Below are positions 18,123 through 25,978 of a stretch of DNA of 64,000 nt, piece by piece (the stretch's first letter is position 1; every line of letters starts with the position of its first letter). Below the pieces are notes generated by a model, which was given only the letters and a program-made list of their open reading frames with translations, was not told where the DNA came from and did no database searches. Location: positions 124,001 through 188,000 of the forward strand of contig NZ_VWSG01000007.1 in assembly GCF_008629655.1 (NCBI RefSeq), read 5' to 3'. Both the position numbers and the translations under genes were made by a program. Source of the DNA: Paenimyroides baculatum. GTDB taxonomy: Bacteria > Bacteroidota > Bacteroidia > Flavobacteriales > Flavobacteriaceae.

Positions 18123-18674
18123 TTATCTGGCTACATACCAACCAGTTTCTTTGTTGTATTTCAAGACAAATTTCTGCATGATAAAGGCAGCGTTTGGATT
18201 TTTATCTTTACTTAAACCCGCAAAAGGTGTGCTGGTTTTAATAAGCTTTGCAGATGCCGTTGCTTTGGTTTTACTGTTCAATTCTAACTGAACATCAGAA
18301 TCTTCCTGAATAGTAAAAAGATAGGTTTTAACCTGTGCTTTGTTCTTTTTTTGATCGATCACAAAATCGTCAGCTTTGGTTGTTAAACCAATATTTACCA
18401 CTAAAACAGAATCTTTAGAAAGGAGTTTTTTATGTGAACTGATGGTTTCTAAAATGATTAAATCTTGTGATGCCAGATTTCTTAAAACCGACAGTTCCGC
18501 GGAATCTTTACGAACACTGTATTTCTGTTCGCCTAACTGTAAATTCGTTTTTTCGAAATAAGGATATTTCTCGGTATGCGTTTCAATCAGGTTTGTAGCC
18601 TGTTTAACCGATAAAGATTCAGACGAACACGCTGCGATAACCATCAACAGAAAGAATAATGCAATTTTCTTCAT
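18123..18674 (-). CDS. Hypothetical lipoprotein
   Basis: A 183-residue protein with a lipoprotein signal peptide (VIAAC lipobox, Cys at residue 16, then SSES). The mature protein is hydrophilic and Lys/Ser-rich, and ends in a short beta-like segment (FVLKYNKETGWYVAR). I recognise no family. Its upstream region shares an identical 17-bp promoter-like element with the neighbouring phase-variable gene, so the two may be co-regulated although they appear to be separate transcripts. Confidence 0.6.
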   Translation of the reverse strand: MKKIALFFLLMVIAACSSESLSVKQATNLIETHTEKYPYFEKTNLQLGEQKYSVRKDSAELSVLRNLASQDLIILETISSHKKLLSKDSVLVVNIGLTTKADDFVIDQKKNKAQVKTYLFTIQEDSDVQLELNSKTKATASAKLIKTSTPFAGLSKDKNPNAAFIMQKFVLKYNKETGWYVAR

Positions 18675-18682
18675 AGTATGAT

Positions 18683-18699
18683 TTTTAAGATAAATATAG
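18683..18699 (-). promoter_or_regulatory. Shared 17-bp promoter-like element, copy 1
   Basis: Minus strand CTATATTTATCTTAAAA, 8 nt before the start of the lipoprotein gene. An identical 17-mer lies at 19120-19136, 9 nt before the start of the next gene upstream. It includes TATATTTA, one base from the TAnnTTTG -7 consensus. Confidence 0.55.
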
Positions 18700-18710
18700 T
18701 TATTATGAAA

Positions 18711-19110
18711 TTATTTGTAATGTGTTAAATGTAATACTCTCGCATTTTTTTCATCAATAATAATTACAAATGTTCCTCCAATAGATCCACCAGGTAAAGT
18801 TCCTGTAATTATATAATATTGTTCAATTTTATGAACTTCATAAGGTTTCTGTAAATCTATTCTTTCTTTGCCATATTTTCCAATTACAATTGGTTCTATT
18901 ACTTGAATTGCCATTTCTTCATCCTTAATTAATGGTTTCTCACCAATATAATTACGATTCTCTTTTTCAATAGCCAATACTAAATTAAGCTCTTTTTGTG
19001 CAAACTTTTTTCCCAAGTAAATACGATTATCTTGTGCATTTACTATGTAACTGTTCAATAGAAAGAAAGAAAGAAAGAAAGAAAGAAAATATAATGACGA
19101 AGTTTCTCAT
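18711..19110 (-). CDS. NTF2-fold immunity-like secreted protein, frame-shifted by a (TTTC)7 tract (probable phase-variable gene)
   Basis: The C-terminal 115 residues resemble the YbbC/YhhH-type NTF2-fold immunity family: GEKPLIKDEEMAIQVIEP, then GTLPGGSIGGTFVII and VLHLTHYK at the end. An uninterrupted frame begins only at a TTG (19058) with no signal peptide. An ATG at 19110 starts the peptide MRNFVIIFSFFLS, which reads into seven TTTC units and stops after 27 codons. It is out of register with the main frame by one base (52 nt apart). Removing one 4-nt unit would join them into a 131-residue protein with an ideal signal peptide ending SYIVNAQ. The ATG has the same promoter spacing as the neighbour. 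As written, the allele is OFF. Confidence 0.75.
19061..19088. repeat. Tetranucleotide tract (GAAA)7 / (TTTC)7
   Basis: Seven perfect GAAA units on the plus strand, read as TTTC on the coding minus strand. The tract lies within the hydrophobic core of a would-be signal peptide. Each unit change shifts the frame, while three-unit steps keep it. Confidence 0.95.
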
Positions 19111-19119
19111 CTCATAAAG

Positions 19120-19136
19120 TTTTAAGATAAATATAG
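19120..19136 (-). promoter_or_regulatory. Shared 17-bp promoter-like element, copy 2
   Basis: Identical to the 17-mer at 18683-18699 and at nearly the same distance from a start codon (9 versus 8 nt). This supports the ATG at 19110 as the true start of the NTF2-fold gene. Confidence 0.55.
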
Positions 19137-19171
19137 CAATTTGGTAAATGCAAAGTGTAGTAAAACAAAAA

Positions 19172-19196
19172 AACCTTCAATAGTTGAAGGTTTTTT
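19172..19196 (-). terminator. Terminator of tRNA-Cys
   Basis: Stem AACCTTCAA / TTGAAGGTT with loop TAG and a T run on the minus strand, immediately downstream of the tRNA. Confidence 0.8.
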
Positions 19197-19200
19197 GAAG

Positions 19201-19271
19201 AGGCATCTAGCGGATTCGAACCGCTGTAGTCGGTTTTGCAGACCGGTGCCTAGCCGCTCGGCCAAGATGCC
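19201..19271 (-). tRNA. tRNA-Cys (anticodon GCA)
   Basis: On the minus strand the acceptor stem pairs GGCATCT with AGATGCC (plus-strand ends 19202-19208 and 19265-19271). The anticodon loop CTGCAAA holds GCA, and the T loop is GGTTCGAATCC. A 3' CCA is not encoded. It is followed by its own terminator. Confidence 0.95.
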
Positions 19272-19333
19272 ATTCTGTAATGTGTTTGCAAATCTACTAC
19301 AAAAAATTAAATATCAAAACCTAAAGCATAAAA

Positions 19334-19693
19334 TTATGCCCGGTATTCTTCCATAACAATAGTAACTTGCTGTACATCACCACCAATCGGCGGATTTATT
19401 TTTGATACTTCCAGCAAAATACGCGAAACCATAGGCAATTCGTCGAAAACACGCACTACAATTCGTTTGGCAACATGTTCTAACAATTTAGATCGTATCG
19501 CCATTTCTTCAACTACAATACGGTTTAAATGTACGTAATCTACGGTATCAGCCAATTCATCTGTTTCGGATGATTTTCTTAAATCGGCTTTAATTTCTAA
19601 ATCAACACGGTATTCCGATCCTATTTTAGCTTCTTCAATTAAGCAACCATGATTAGTAAAAACGCGTATGTTTGTTAAGCGAATAATTCCCAT
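19334..19693 (-). CDS. folB: Dihydroneopterin aldolase
   Basis: A 119-residue FolB family enzyme that cleaves dihydroneopterin to hydroxymethyl-dihydropterin and glycolaldehyde in folate synthesis. Seen are the N-terminal IRLTNIRVFTNHGCLIEE strand and loop, the central DTVDYVHLNRIV segment, a catalytic-type LLEHVAKRI and the closing INPPIGGDVQQVTIVME. The length is usual. It lies between tRNA-Cys and the divergent glnS gene and appears to be a single-gene unit. Confidence 0.9.
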   Translation of the reverse strand: MGIIRLTNIRVFTNHGCLIEEAKIGSEYRVDLEIKADLRKSSETDELADTVDYVHLNRIVVEEMAIRSKLLEHVAKRIVVRVFDELPMVSRILLEVSKINPPIGGDVQQVTIVMEEYRA

Positions 19694-19768
19694 TTCTTAA
19701 AATTTATATCGTAAAATTAAACCTTTTTTATAACATATCATTACCGCTTAAAATCAAACATTTTTTGA

Positions 19769-19776
19769 TAAATTTG
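19769..19776 (+). promoter_or_regulatory. glnS: -7 element of glnS
   Basis: TAAATTTG (TAnnTTTG) 18 nt before the glnS start codon. Confidence 0.6.
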
Positions 19777-19794
19777 TAATCTTAATTCAAGAAT

Positions 19795-21480
19795 ATGTCA
19801 ACAAAAGAAAAATCATTGAATTTTATAGAACAAATCATTGAAGACGATTTAAAAAATGGTTTGTCACAAGATAAATTACGCTTTCGTTTTCCGCCCGAAC
19901 CTAACGGATATCTGCACATTGGGCACGCATCATCGATCTGTTTAAACTTTGGTTTGGGATTAGATTACAACGCACCGGTAAATTTGCGTTTTGACGATAC
20001 CAACCCTGCAAAAGAGGAACAGGAGTTTGTTGATGCTATTAAGCACGATGTGGAATGGTTGGGGTACAAATGGGATCAGGAAGTTTATGCGTCTGATTAT
20101 TTTCAGGAATTATATGATTGGGCTGTTCTTTTAATTAAGAAAAGCAAAGCGTATGTTGATAATTTATCGGCAGAGGAAATTGCAAAGCAAAAAGGTACGC
20201 CAACACAGGCTGGAGTTAATTCGCCAAACCGCGATCGATCGGTTGAGGAAAACCTGGATTTGTTCGAACGAATGAAAAATGGTGAATTTGCCGAGGGCGC
20301 TTATATTTTACGTGCAAAGATCGATATGGCATCGACCAATATGTTGATGCGTGATCCAATTATGTATCGAATCATTAATGCATCGCACCACAGAACGGGC
20401 GCAAATTGGAAAATTTATCCTATGTACGACTGGGCTCATGGTGAAAGTGATTATATCGAACAAATTTCGCATTCGTTCTGTACGTTGGAATTTTTACCAC
20501 ATCGCGAATTGTACGATTGGTTTTTAGATCAGATTTATGACGACGAAAAAGTTCGCCCTAAACAGCGCGAATTTGCTCGTAGAAATTTATCGCACACCGT
20601 TGTATCAAAACGTAAATTGCTACAATTGGTAAACGAAAAACACGTTACCGGTTGGGACGATCCGCGTATGAGTACCATTTCGGGTATGCGTCGTAGAGGT
20701 TACACGCCAACTGCAATCCGTAATTTTGCCGATACCATTGGAATTGCAAAACGTACCAATTTAATTGATGTTTCGTTGTTGGAATTCTGTGTTCGTGAAG
20801 ATTTAAACAAAATTACCGATCGTGTAATGGCTGTTTTAGATCCGGTTAAAATGATTATTACCAATTATCCCGAAGGTCAGGAAGAATGGTTAGATGCTGA
20901 AAACAATCCGGAAGCAGAAGAACTAACGTTTAGAAAAGTCCCTTTTTCAAGAGAATTATATATTGAACGCGAAGATTTTCTGGAAGAAGCAAACAACAAA
21001 TTTTTCCGTTTAACATTGGGGAAAGAAGTCCGTTTAAAGAACGCGTACATTATTAAAGGCGAAAGCGTTTTTAAGGATGAAAACGGAAATATTACCGAAA
21101 TTCATGTGACGTATGATGCTGATTCAAGATCGGGAAGCGGAACAGAAGCATCAAAACGCAAGGTAAAAGGAACCATTCATTGGGTTTCGATTCCGAATGC
21201 TGTTGAAGCCGAAGTACGTATTTACGACCGTTTGTTTACGCACGAAAATCCTGATGGTAACAAAGAGGTTGATTTTAAAGAATACATTAACCCTGATTCG
21301 TTAAAAGTAATCACAGGCTATGTAGAACCAAGCTTAAAAACAGCTGTAAGCGGCGATAAATTCCAGTTTCAACGTTTGGGTTATTTCGCAACCGATAAAG
21401 ATTCTACTGCAGAAAAATTGGTGTTTAATAAAACGGTTGGCTTACGCGATACGTGGGCTAAAGTTGAAAGTAAAGAGTAA
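19795..21480 (+). CDS. glnS: Glutaminyl-tRNA synthetase
   Basis: A 561-residue class I synthetase of the GlnRS type, which charges tRNA-Gln. The HIGH-type motif occurs in FRFPPEPNGYLHIGHA (about residues 27-42), with the KMSKS-equivalent VVSKRKL near residue 270 and DDTNPAKEEQEFVDAI in the catalytic domain; the C-terminal part is the anticodon-binding beta-barrel. Normal length. GlnRS in addition to GluRS (gltX at 26-27.5 kb) indicates direct Gln charging in this organism. It is a single gene with its own promoter and terminator. Confidence 0.95.
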   Translation: MSTKEKSLNFIEQIIEDDLKNGLSQDKLRFRFPPEPNGYLHIGHASSICLNFGLGLDYNAPVNLRFDDTNPAKEEQEFVDAIKHDVEWLGYKWDQEVYASDYFQELYDWAVLLIKKSKAYVDNLSAEEIAKQKGTPTQAGVNSPNRDRSVEENLDLFERMKNGEFAEGAYILRAKIDMASTNMLMRDPIMYRIINASHHRTGANWKIYPMYDWAHGESDYIEQISHSFCTLEFLPHRELYDWFLDQIYDDEKVRPKQREFARRNLSHTVVSKRKLLQLVNEKHVTGWDDPRMSTISGMRRRGYTPTAIRNFADTIGIAKRTNLIDVSLLEFCVREDLNKITDRVMAVLDPVKMIITNYPEGQEEWLDAENNPEAEELTFRKVPFSRELYIEREDFLEEANNKFFRLTLGKEVRLKNAYIIKGESVFKDENGNITEIHVTYDADSRSGSGTEASKRKVKGTIHWVSIPNAVEAEVRIYDRLFTHENPDGNKEVDFKEYINPDSLKVITGYVEPSLKTAVSGDKFQFQRLGYFATDKDSTAEKLVFNKTVGLRDTWAKVESKE

Positions 21481-21502
21481 GTTTTTTTTGATTTATAAAA
21501 CA

Positions 21503-21535
21503 AAGAACCCCAACCGAATAGTTGGGGTTTCTTGT
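21503..21535 (+). terminator. glnS terminator
   Basis: Stem AACCCCAAC / GTTGGGGTT with a 6-nt loop and T-rich tail, 23 nt after the glnS stop. Confidence 0.85.
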
Positions 21536-21624
21536 TTTTATTAAATTTCGTAGTATTATAATTTACTTATTCATACCTCACAGGTTTTAAATTTGCTGTA
21601 ATTGATAAGATTCAATTTTTAAAT

Positions 21625-23061
21625 CTAAACCTCATCCAACGTTTCATCAGTTAATCGGTATGGAGCTTCATCATCAAACTCGCCTTCCCATTTGGCAATT
21701 ACAACCGTGGCCAAACAGTTACCAATAACGTTTACCGATGTTCGAGCCATATCCATTAATTCATCGATCCCTAAAATAGCGGCGATAATAAATACCGGCA
21801 ATCCAAATTGTTCTGCTGTCGCAATCAACACGATTAACGATGCACGCGGAACGGCTGCCACTCCTTTTGATGTGATCATCAACGTAAAGGCAATTCCCAA
21901 CTGTTGACCTAAATCTAAATTCATTCCGGCTGCCTGTGCAACAAATATCGATGCTAACGACAGATAAAGCGAAGTTCCGTCTAAATTAAAACTGTAACCT
22001 GTTGGGATAACAAACGATACAATCTTACGCGGCACTCCGAATTTTTCCATTGCACTCATAGCTTTTGGTAAAGCAGCATCGGAACTTGTAGTTGCAAACG
22101 CAATAGAAACGGGTTCTTTTACGGCCGCAATAAACTTTTTAATCGGTATTTTTAAGAACAACATAATCGGTACAAAAACCAGCAGTATAAAAAATACCAG
22201 CGCCATGTATAAAGATCCTAAAAGCATGAACAGGTTTTTAAGGATATCAACACCTAAATGTCCCACCGTATAAGCCATTGCTGCCCCAACACCAATTGGT
22301 GCAAAATACATAATGATATTGGTGAATTTAAACATGGTTTCAGACAAACTCTCGGTAAAATCAACCAAAGGTTTACGCTTTTTTTCTTCGACCATTGCCA
22401 AACCTATTCCGAATAAAACCGAAAATACAACAACTTGTAATACCTGATTTTCATACATTGATTTTACAATGTTTTCAGGAAATAAATCGTAAATAAAATG
22501 AGCAAACTTATAAATTCCGTGAACATGATCAGGTAATGATTGTAAGGCAGCGTCGGGCGGTTTTGGTGCAGGAAGTACTTCGTGCGGCATGCTTTGCATA
22601 TCAATCCCCACACCTGCCTGCGTAATGTTAATTACTGCTAAACCAATAAAAATGGCACATGACGTTGCACAAAAGAAATACAGCATTGACTTCCAAGCCA
22701 TACGTCCAACCTGTTTTAAATCCGAATGTCCGGCGATACCATAAACCAATGTTGCAAAAATAATTGGCGCCACAATGGTTTTAACCAGCTTGATAAATCC
22801 TTTGCTTAACGGTTGCAGTGCCATTGCCGCATTAGGAAAATCGACCCCCACGAAAACCCCAAGTATCATACAGGTGATAATCCATGTGGTAAGATTTTTT
22901 CTTGCCAAAGCGTTTATGATCAATACCAATGCAGTTGCCCAACGGACGCCGATCATGAAATCTGCCGAAACAGGTAAAATATCAAATTCGTATAAAAGGG
23001 TAATTATAATTGCAAGAGTAATAAATATCGAGGTAAAAATTCCTAATTTGTTTTTAAACAT
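21625..23061 (-). CDS. Dicarboxylate/amino acid:cation symporter (DAACS family)
   Basis: A 478-residue secondary transporter with eight or more hydrophobic segments and re-entrant loops. The family signatures are clear: ATTSSDAALPKAM (serine-rich loop), then FVIPTGYSFNLDGTSLYL (substrate/cation site) and DRMRTS-like DELMDMARTSVNVIGN near the C-terminus. It takes up C4-dicarboxylates or glutamate/aspartate with Na+ or H+. It is longer than GltP because of an N-terminal hydrophobic extension and a loop with PAPKPPD. Single gene with a TAnnTTTG element 25 nt upstream. Confidence 0.92.
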   Translation of the reverse strand: MFKNKLGIFTSIFITLAIIITLLYEFDILPVSADFMIGVRWATALVLIINALARKNLTTWIITCMILGVFVGVDFPNAAMALQPLSKGFIKLVKTIVAPIIFATLVYGIAGHSDLKQVGRMAWKSMLYFFCATSCAIFIGLAVINITQAGVGIDMQSMPHEVLPAPKPPDAALQSLPDHVHGIYKFAHFIYDLFPENIVKSMYENQVLQVVVFSVLFGIGLAMVEEKKRKPLVDFTESLSETMFKFTNIIMYFAPIGVGAAMAYTVGHLGVDILKNLFMLLGSLYMALVFFILLVFVPIMLFLKIPIKKFIAAVKEPVSIAFATTSSDAALPKAMSAMEKFGVPRKIVSFVIPTGYSFNLDGTSLYLSLASIFVAQAAGMNLDLGQQLGIAFTLMITSKGVAAVPRASLIVLIATAEQFGLPVFIIAAILGIDELMDMARTSVNVIGNCLATVVIAKWEGEFDDEAPYRLTDETLDEV

Positions 23062-23086
23062 GTTAGTTATGTAAAATGTTGAAAAG

Positions 23087-23094
23087 CAAATATA
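23087..23094 (-). promoter_or_regulatory. -7 element of the DAACS symporter gene
   Basis: Minus-strand TATATTTG (TAnnTTTG) 25 nt before the start codon. Confidence 0.6.
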
Positions 23095-23221
23095 AATAGA
23101 TTTTTCGGGCTTATTTAGTTACGGTCTATTAAATTTTAACCGGTTATTAACATCGTTCTAAAAAAAATTAGTTAACTTTAGTACTCATTAAATCATTATT
23201 AAAAATTAAATAAAATTTGTT

Positions 23222-23602
23222 ATGGGAAAAACAGGAAACACATTGGTAGCTATTTTAGCAGGAGCAGCAGTTGGTGCTGTAGCAGGAGTATTATTAGCAC
23301 CTGAGCAAGGAGAAAAAACAAGAAAGAAAATTTCGGACGGATTTAAATCTGGAACTGACGATTTAAACTGCAAAATGGATGAATTGAAAAACCAGGTTAA
23401 AAGTTTGATTTCTTCTAAAAAAGCTGATTTCGAATCGTCTTTAAACACTTTTGTAAATAAAGCCGATGATAAAAAAGAAGACGTTATTGCAAGTTTAGAG
23501 CGTAAATTGGCTGAATTAAAAGGACAAGCTTCTAATGCGGTTGACAGAGCAAAAGATATGACTAACAAAGCTGCAGATAATATTAAATCTGAGTTAAAGT
23601 AG
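23222..23602 (+). CDS. YtxH domain-containing protein
   Basis: A 126-residue protein with an N-terminal Gly/Ala-rich membrane-like segment (residues 8-26, ILAGAAVGAVAGVLLAPEQG) followed by the YtxH-typical G..TRKKISD motif and a long amphipathic helical, Lys/Asp/Ala-rich tail. YtxH proteins are linked to general stress responses in other bacteria. It starts a three-gene unit with a holin-like protein (3-nt gap) and a small helical protein. Confidence 0.82.
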   Translation: MGKTGNTLVAILAGAAVGAVAGVLLAPEQGEKTRKKISDGFKSGTDDLNCKMDELKNQVKSLISSKKADFESSLNTFVNKADDKKEDVIASLERKLAELKGQASNAVDRAKDMTNKAADNIKSELK

Positions 23603-23605
23603 TCT

Positions 23606-23956
23606 ATGGCATTTAATGAAGATCTAAAAAACAATCTTCATGAAATGAAGTCTGAAGCTAAAGCTTATTTAGAAACCAACATTGATTATTATTCGCTGTT
23701 GGGGTTTAAAGTAGCATCAAAAGCTGCAGGCTTCATTTTTAAAATTTTCGCTTTAAGCTTATTTGCTGTTTTATCGTTGTTTTTTTTATCGTTTGCTGCA
23801 GCATTTGCCATAGGAAAAGCCTTAGACAGTAACACTTTCGGTTTTTTGATTATAGGTGGTTTTTATATTCTTGTTGCACTTATTGTTTATTCAATGCGCA
23901 AGGCTATGATAGATATACCTATTCTTAAAAAATTTTCTAGAATCTTTTTTGACTGA
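23606..23956 (+). CDS. Phage holin/DUF1469-like membrane protein
   Basis: A 116-residue protein with a charged N-terminal helix and two membrane segments (about residues 47-72 and 80-97) separated by a short turn, the layout of Actinobacteria-holin-X/DUF1469 family proteins. Despite the family name no lysis role is implied; the gene is chromosomal with no phage genes nearby. It is embedded between the YtxH gene and the next helical protein and probably acts with them in the envelope or stress response. Confidence 0.7.
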   Translation: MAFNEDLKNNLHEMKSEAKAYLETNIDYYSLLGFKVASKAAGFIFKIFALSLFAVLSLFFLSFAAAFAIGKALDSNTFGFLIIGGFYILVALIVYSMRKAMIDIPILKKFSRIFFD

Positions 23957-23961
23957 TATTT

Positions 23962-24225
23962 ATGAAGATACGTTACAAAACATACGAAGAGGTTGATAAA
24001 GAACTGGAAATACTTAGACTTGAACGCGAAATTAGTATCAGGAAGATTGGTAATAATGCTGAAGAAATAACCGAGCTTTTTTCACCTAGGCAGTTACTTC
24101 AACAAGGATTAGCTTCTTTTGGTAGTTCGGTAAAAAATTCACAAGGCGTTAAAACTTTAGTATTATCAACCGTATTTAAATTTTTATTCAACAAATTCAT
24201 TAAAAAAAACAAACACCAACTTTAA
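23962..24225 (+). CDS. Small helical protein of the YtxH/holin unit (DUF6327-like)
   Basis: An 87-residue, highly charged protein: residues 1-35 form an amphipathic helix (EEVDKELEILRLEREI), and the C-terminal half has a hydrophobic face (VLSTVFKFLFNKFIK). Its position after a YtxH and a holin-like gene is recurrent in flavobacteria; I recall the family as DUF6327, without certainty. It is 5 nt from its upstream neighbour, and its stop codon lies inside the following terminator stem. Function unknown. Confidence 0.6.
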   Translation: MKIRYKTYEEVDKELEILRLEREISIRKIGNNAEEITELFSPRQLLQQGLASFGSSVKNSQGVKTLVLSTVFKFLFNKFIKKNKHQL

Positions 24226-24244
24226 TAGTTGGTGTTTGTTTTTT
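24211..24244. terminator. Terminator of the YtxH operon (bidirectional)
   Basis: Stem AAACACCAACT / AGTTGGTGTTT with a 5-nt loop, followed by a T run on plus and preceded by an A run, so it also serves the convergent SPFH gene. It includes the stop codon of the last YtxH-unit gene. Confidence 0.85.
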
Positions 24245-24245
24245 A

Positions 24246-25235
24246 CTATTCTTCTGTATTATGTTGTGAAGGGAAATCGGTTTGTGGTGGAAGATTTTTC
24301 TTCGGCTGGCTGTAGCCTTTATCTCTTACATTCACTTTCTTCATAGATTCGCCTACCTGATTACTTGCCGTAAACGATGCCACCATGTTGTTTAACATAT
24401 CGCTACCCGCTTGTGGCGAATTCGGCAATAAAATTAAGTTTGAATTATTTTCTGCACCTATCGATTGTAAAGTATCATAATGTTGCGTAACAACGATCAA
24501 CGCCGACGCTTCTTGCGAATTAATTCCTACTCTGTTCAAAACATCAACCGATTCTACCAAACCGCGTGCAATTTCTCTACGCTGATCTGCAATACCCTGT
24601 CCTTGTAAACGTTTTGATTCTGCTTCTGCCTTTGCTTTTGCAACAATTCGTATACGTTCTGCTTCTCCTTCGTACTCTGCGGCTGTTTTTTCACGATCTG
24701 CGGCATTAATACGATTCATTGCATGTTTTACCTGAATATCCGGATCAATATCGGTAATCAGCGTATTAATAATATCATATCCGTAAGTAACCATTGCATC
24801 GTTCAACTCACGTTTAACGGCAATTGCAATATCGTCTTTACGTTCAAAAACATCATCTAACTTCAGTTTTGGAACTTCGGCACGCACCACATCGAAAACA
24901 TAAGAAGTAATCTGATCGTGCGGATATTCCAACTTATAAAAGGCTTCGTAAACATGCTCCTGTATTACTTTAAACTGAACAGAAACCTTCATTTTAACGA
25001 ATACGTTGTCTTTTGTTTTTGTTTCGATAATAACATCTAACTGCTGAATACGAAGATTTAATCTGCCGGCGATACGATCTACCAACGGAATTTTAATATG
25101 TAAACCCGAATTACGAATAGAATGGTATTTTCCGAAACGTTCAACAATTACAGCCGATTGCTGTTTAACGGTAAATAATGATAGCAGTACTATTAATAAA
25201 ATAACACCAATGATAATGTAAATTGTAAAATCCAT
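24246..25235 (-). CDS. SPFH/stomatin-like (paraslipin) membrane protein
   Basis: A 329-residue protein with an N-terminal membrane helix (residues 4-22) and an SPFH/band-7 domain (TVKQQSAVIVERFGKYH to about residue 170), followed by an AERIRIVAKAKAEAESKR coiled-coil segment and the stomatin C-terminal stretch with Gln/Leu/Val. Such proteins form membrane scaffolds and often partner with NfeD proteases; no nfeD is present here. Single minus-strand gene bounded by terminators. Confidence 0.88.
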   Translation of the reverse strand: MDFTIYIIIGVILLIVLLSLFTVKQQSAVIVERFGKYHSIRNSGLHIKIPLVDRIAGRLNLRIQQLDVIIETKTKDNVFVKMKVSVQFKVIQEHVYEAFYKLEYPHDQITSYVFDVVRAEVPKLKLDDVFERKDDIAIAVKRELNDAMVTYGYDIINTLITDIDPDIQVKHAMNRINAADREKTAAEYEGEAERIRIVAKAKAEAESKRLQGQGIADQRREIARGLVESVDVLNRVGINSQEASALIVVTQHYDTLQSIGAENNSNLILLPNSPQAGSDMLNNMVASFTASNQVGESMKKVNVRDKGYSQPKKNLPPQTDFPSQHNTEE

Positions 25236-25261
25236 TTTAAATTGTTTTTTGGTAAGATATA

Positions 25262-25288
25262 AAAAAAACCTCTTTTTTCAAAGAGGCT
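25262..25288 (-). terminator. Terminator of the 25.3-kb lipoprotein gene
   Basis: Minus-strand stem CCTCTTT / AAAGAGG followed by a T8 run, directly after the stop codon at 25295. Confidence 0.8.
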
Positions 25289-25294
25289 TAAATG

Positions 25295-25780
25295 CTATTT
25301 TTTAATGAAAGACAATTTTACTGTTCCGCCTTCCAATAAACTTAAATATTGTTCGTATTCTGGAAACTGCGCTGTTATTAAAGGAATGTATTCTGAAATA
25401 TCGCTGTGAATTTCCATATTAGTAGCTGTTTCTACAGCAACCGTTCCGCTAATTTTATAACCCAATACATTTAAAGAAACGTTGTTTCCAGTACGTTGAA
25501 AAGCATCGGCGTATTCTGTTACTTTACAATCGGTACCTTCGTGTCTAAAGAAAATTGCTTTGTTGCCAGCAGAAAGTTCTAAATAATCTTTATTGCAATT
25601 AGCTGTATGCGGATAATCGATAGTCTGTAACGGCACCACTTTTACCAATTGAATGGTAGTTGGTTCCCATTTACCTGGTTTGGTAACCACTTCCCTGTCA
25701 TTTTTTTTAGAATCGTCTGATCCGCACGAAGTAAAGAATAACCCTGCAGATAATATAGTAAGGAAAAGATATTTTTTCAT
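25295..25780 (-). CDS. Lipocalin-like lipoprotein
   Basis: A 161-residue protein with a signal peptide ending in the lipobox FTSC (Cys at residue 19, then GSDD, the acidic motif often seen on exported lipoproteins of Bacteroidota). The mature domain has short beta strands and two Cys residues, and resembles small lipocalin-like proteins of flavobacteria; I cannot name a specific family. It is a single gene with its own terminator. Confidence 0.62.
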   Translation of the reverse strand: MKKYLFLTILSAGLFFTSCGSDDSKKNDREVVTKPGKWEPTTIQLVKVVPLQTIDYPHTANCNKDYLELSAGNKAIFFRHEGTDCKVTEYADAFQRTGNNVSLNVLGYKISGTVAVETATNMEIHSDISEYIPLITAQFPEYEQYLSLLEGGTVKLSFIKK

Positions 25781-25820
25781 AATTTATTGATTTTTAAATA
25801 CTTACCGAAGATAATAAAAA

Positions 25821-25845
25821 AATCCCATTTTTAGGGAATGGGATT
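25821..25845 (-). terminator. Minus-strand terminator, probably for gltX
   Basis: Stem AATCCCATT / AATGGGATT with a 7-nt loop and a T run on the minus strand, 134 nt beyond the gltX stop codon. Confidence 0.7.
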
Positions 25846-25978
25846 TAGAAAAATTTAGAAAAAAATTGTTGTTGTTGATATGAAAAAAATATCATTGTGA
25901 ATAACGCTTGGGCATTTGTTAATCACATTTCAAATATAGAAACTTATTTTTTAACTACAAAATAATTATTTGTTAAAA

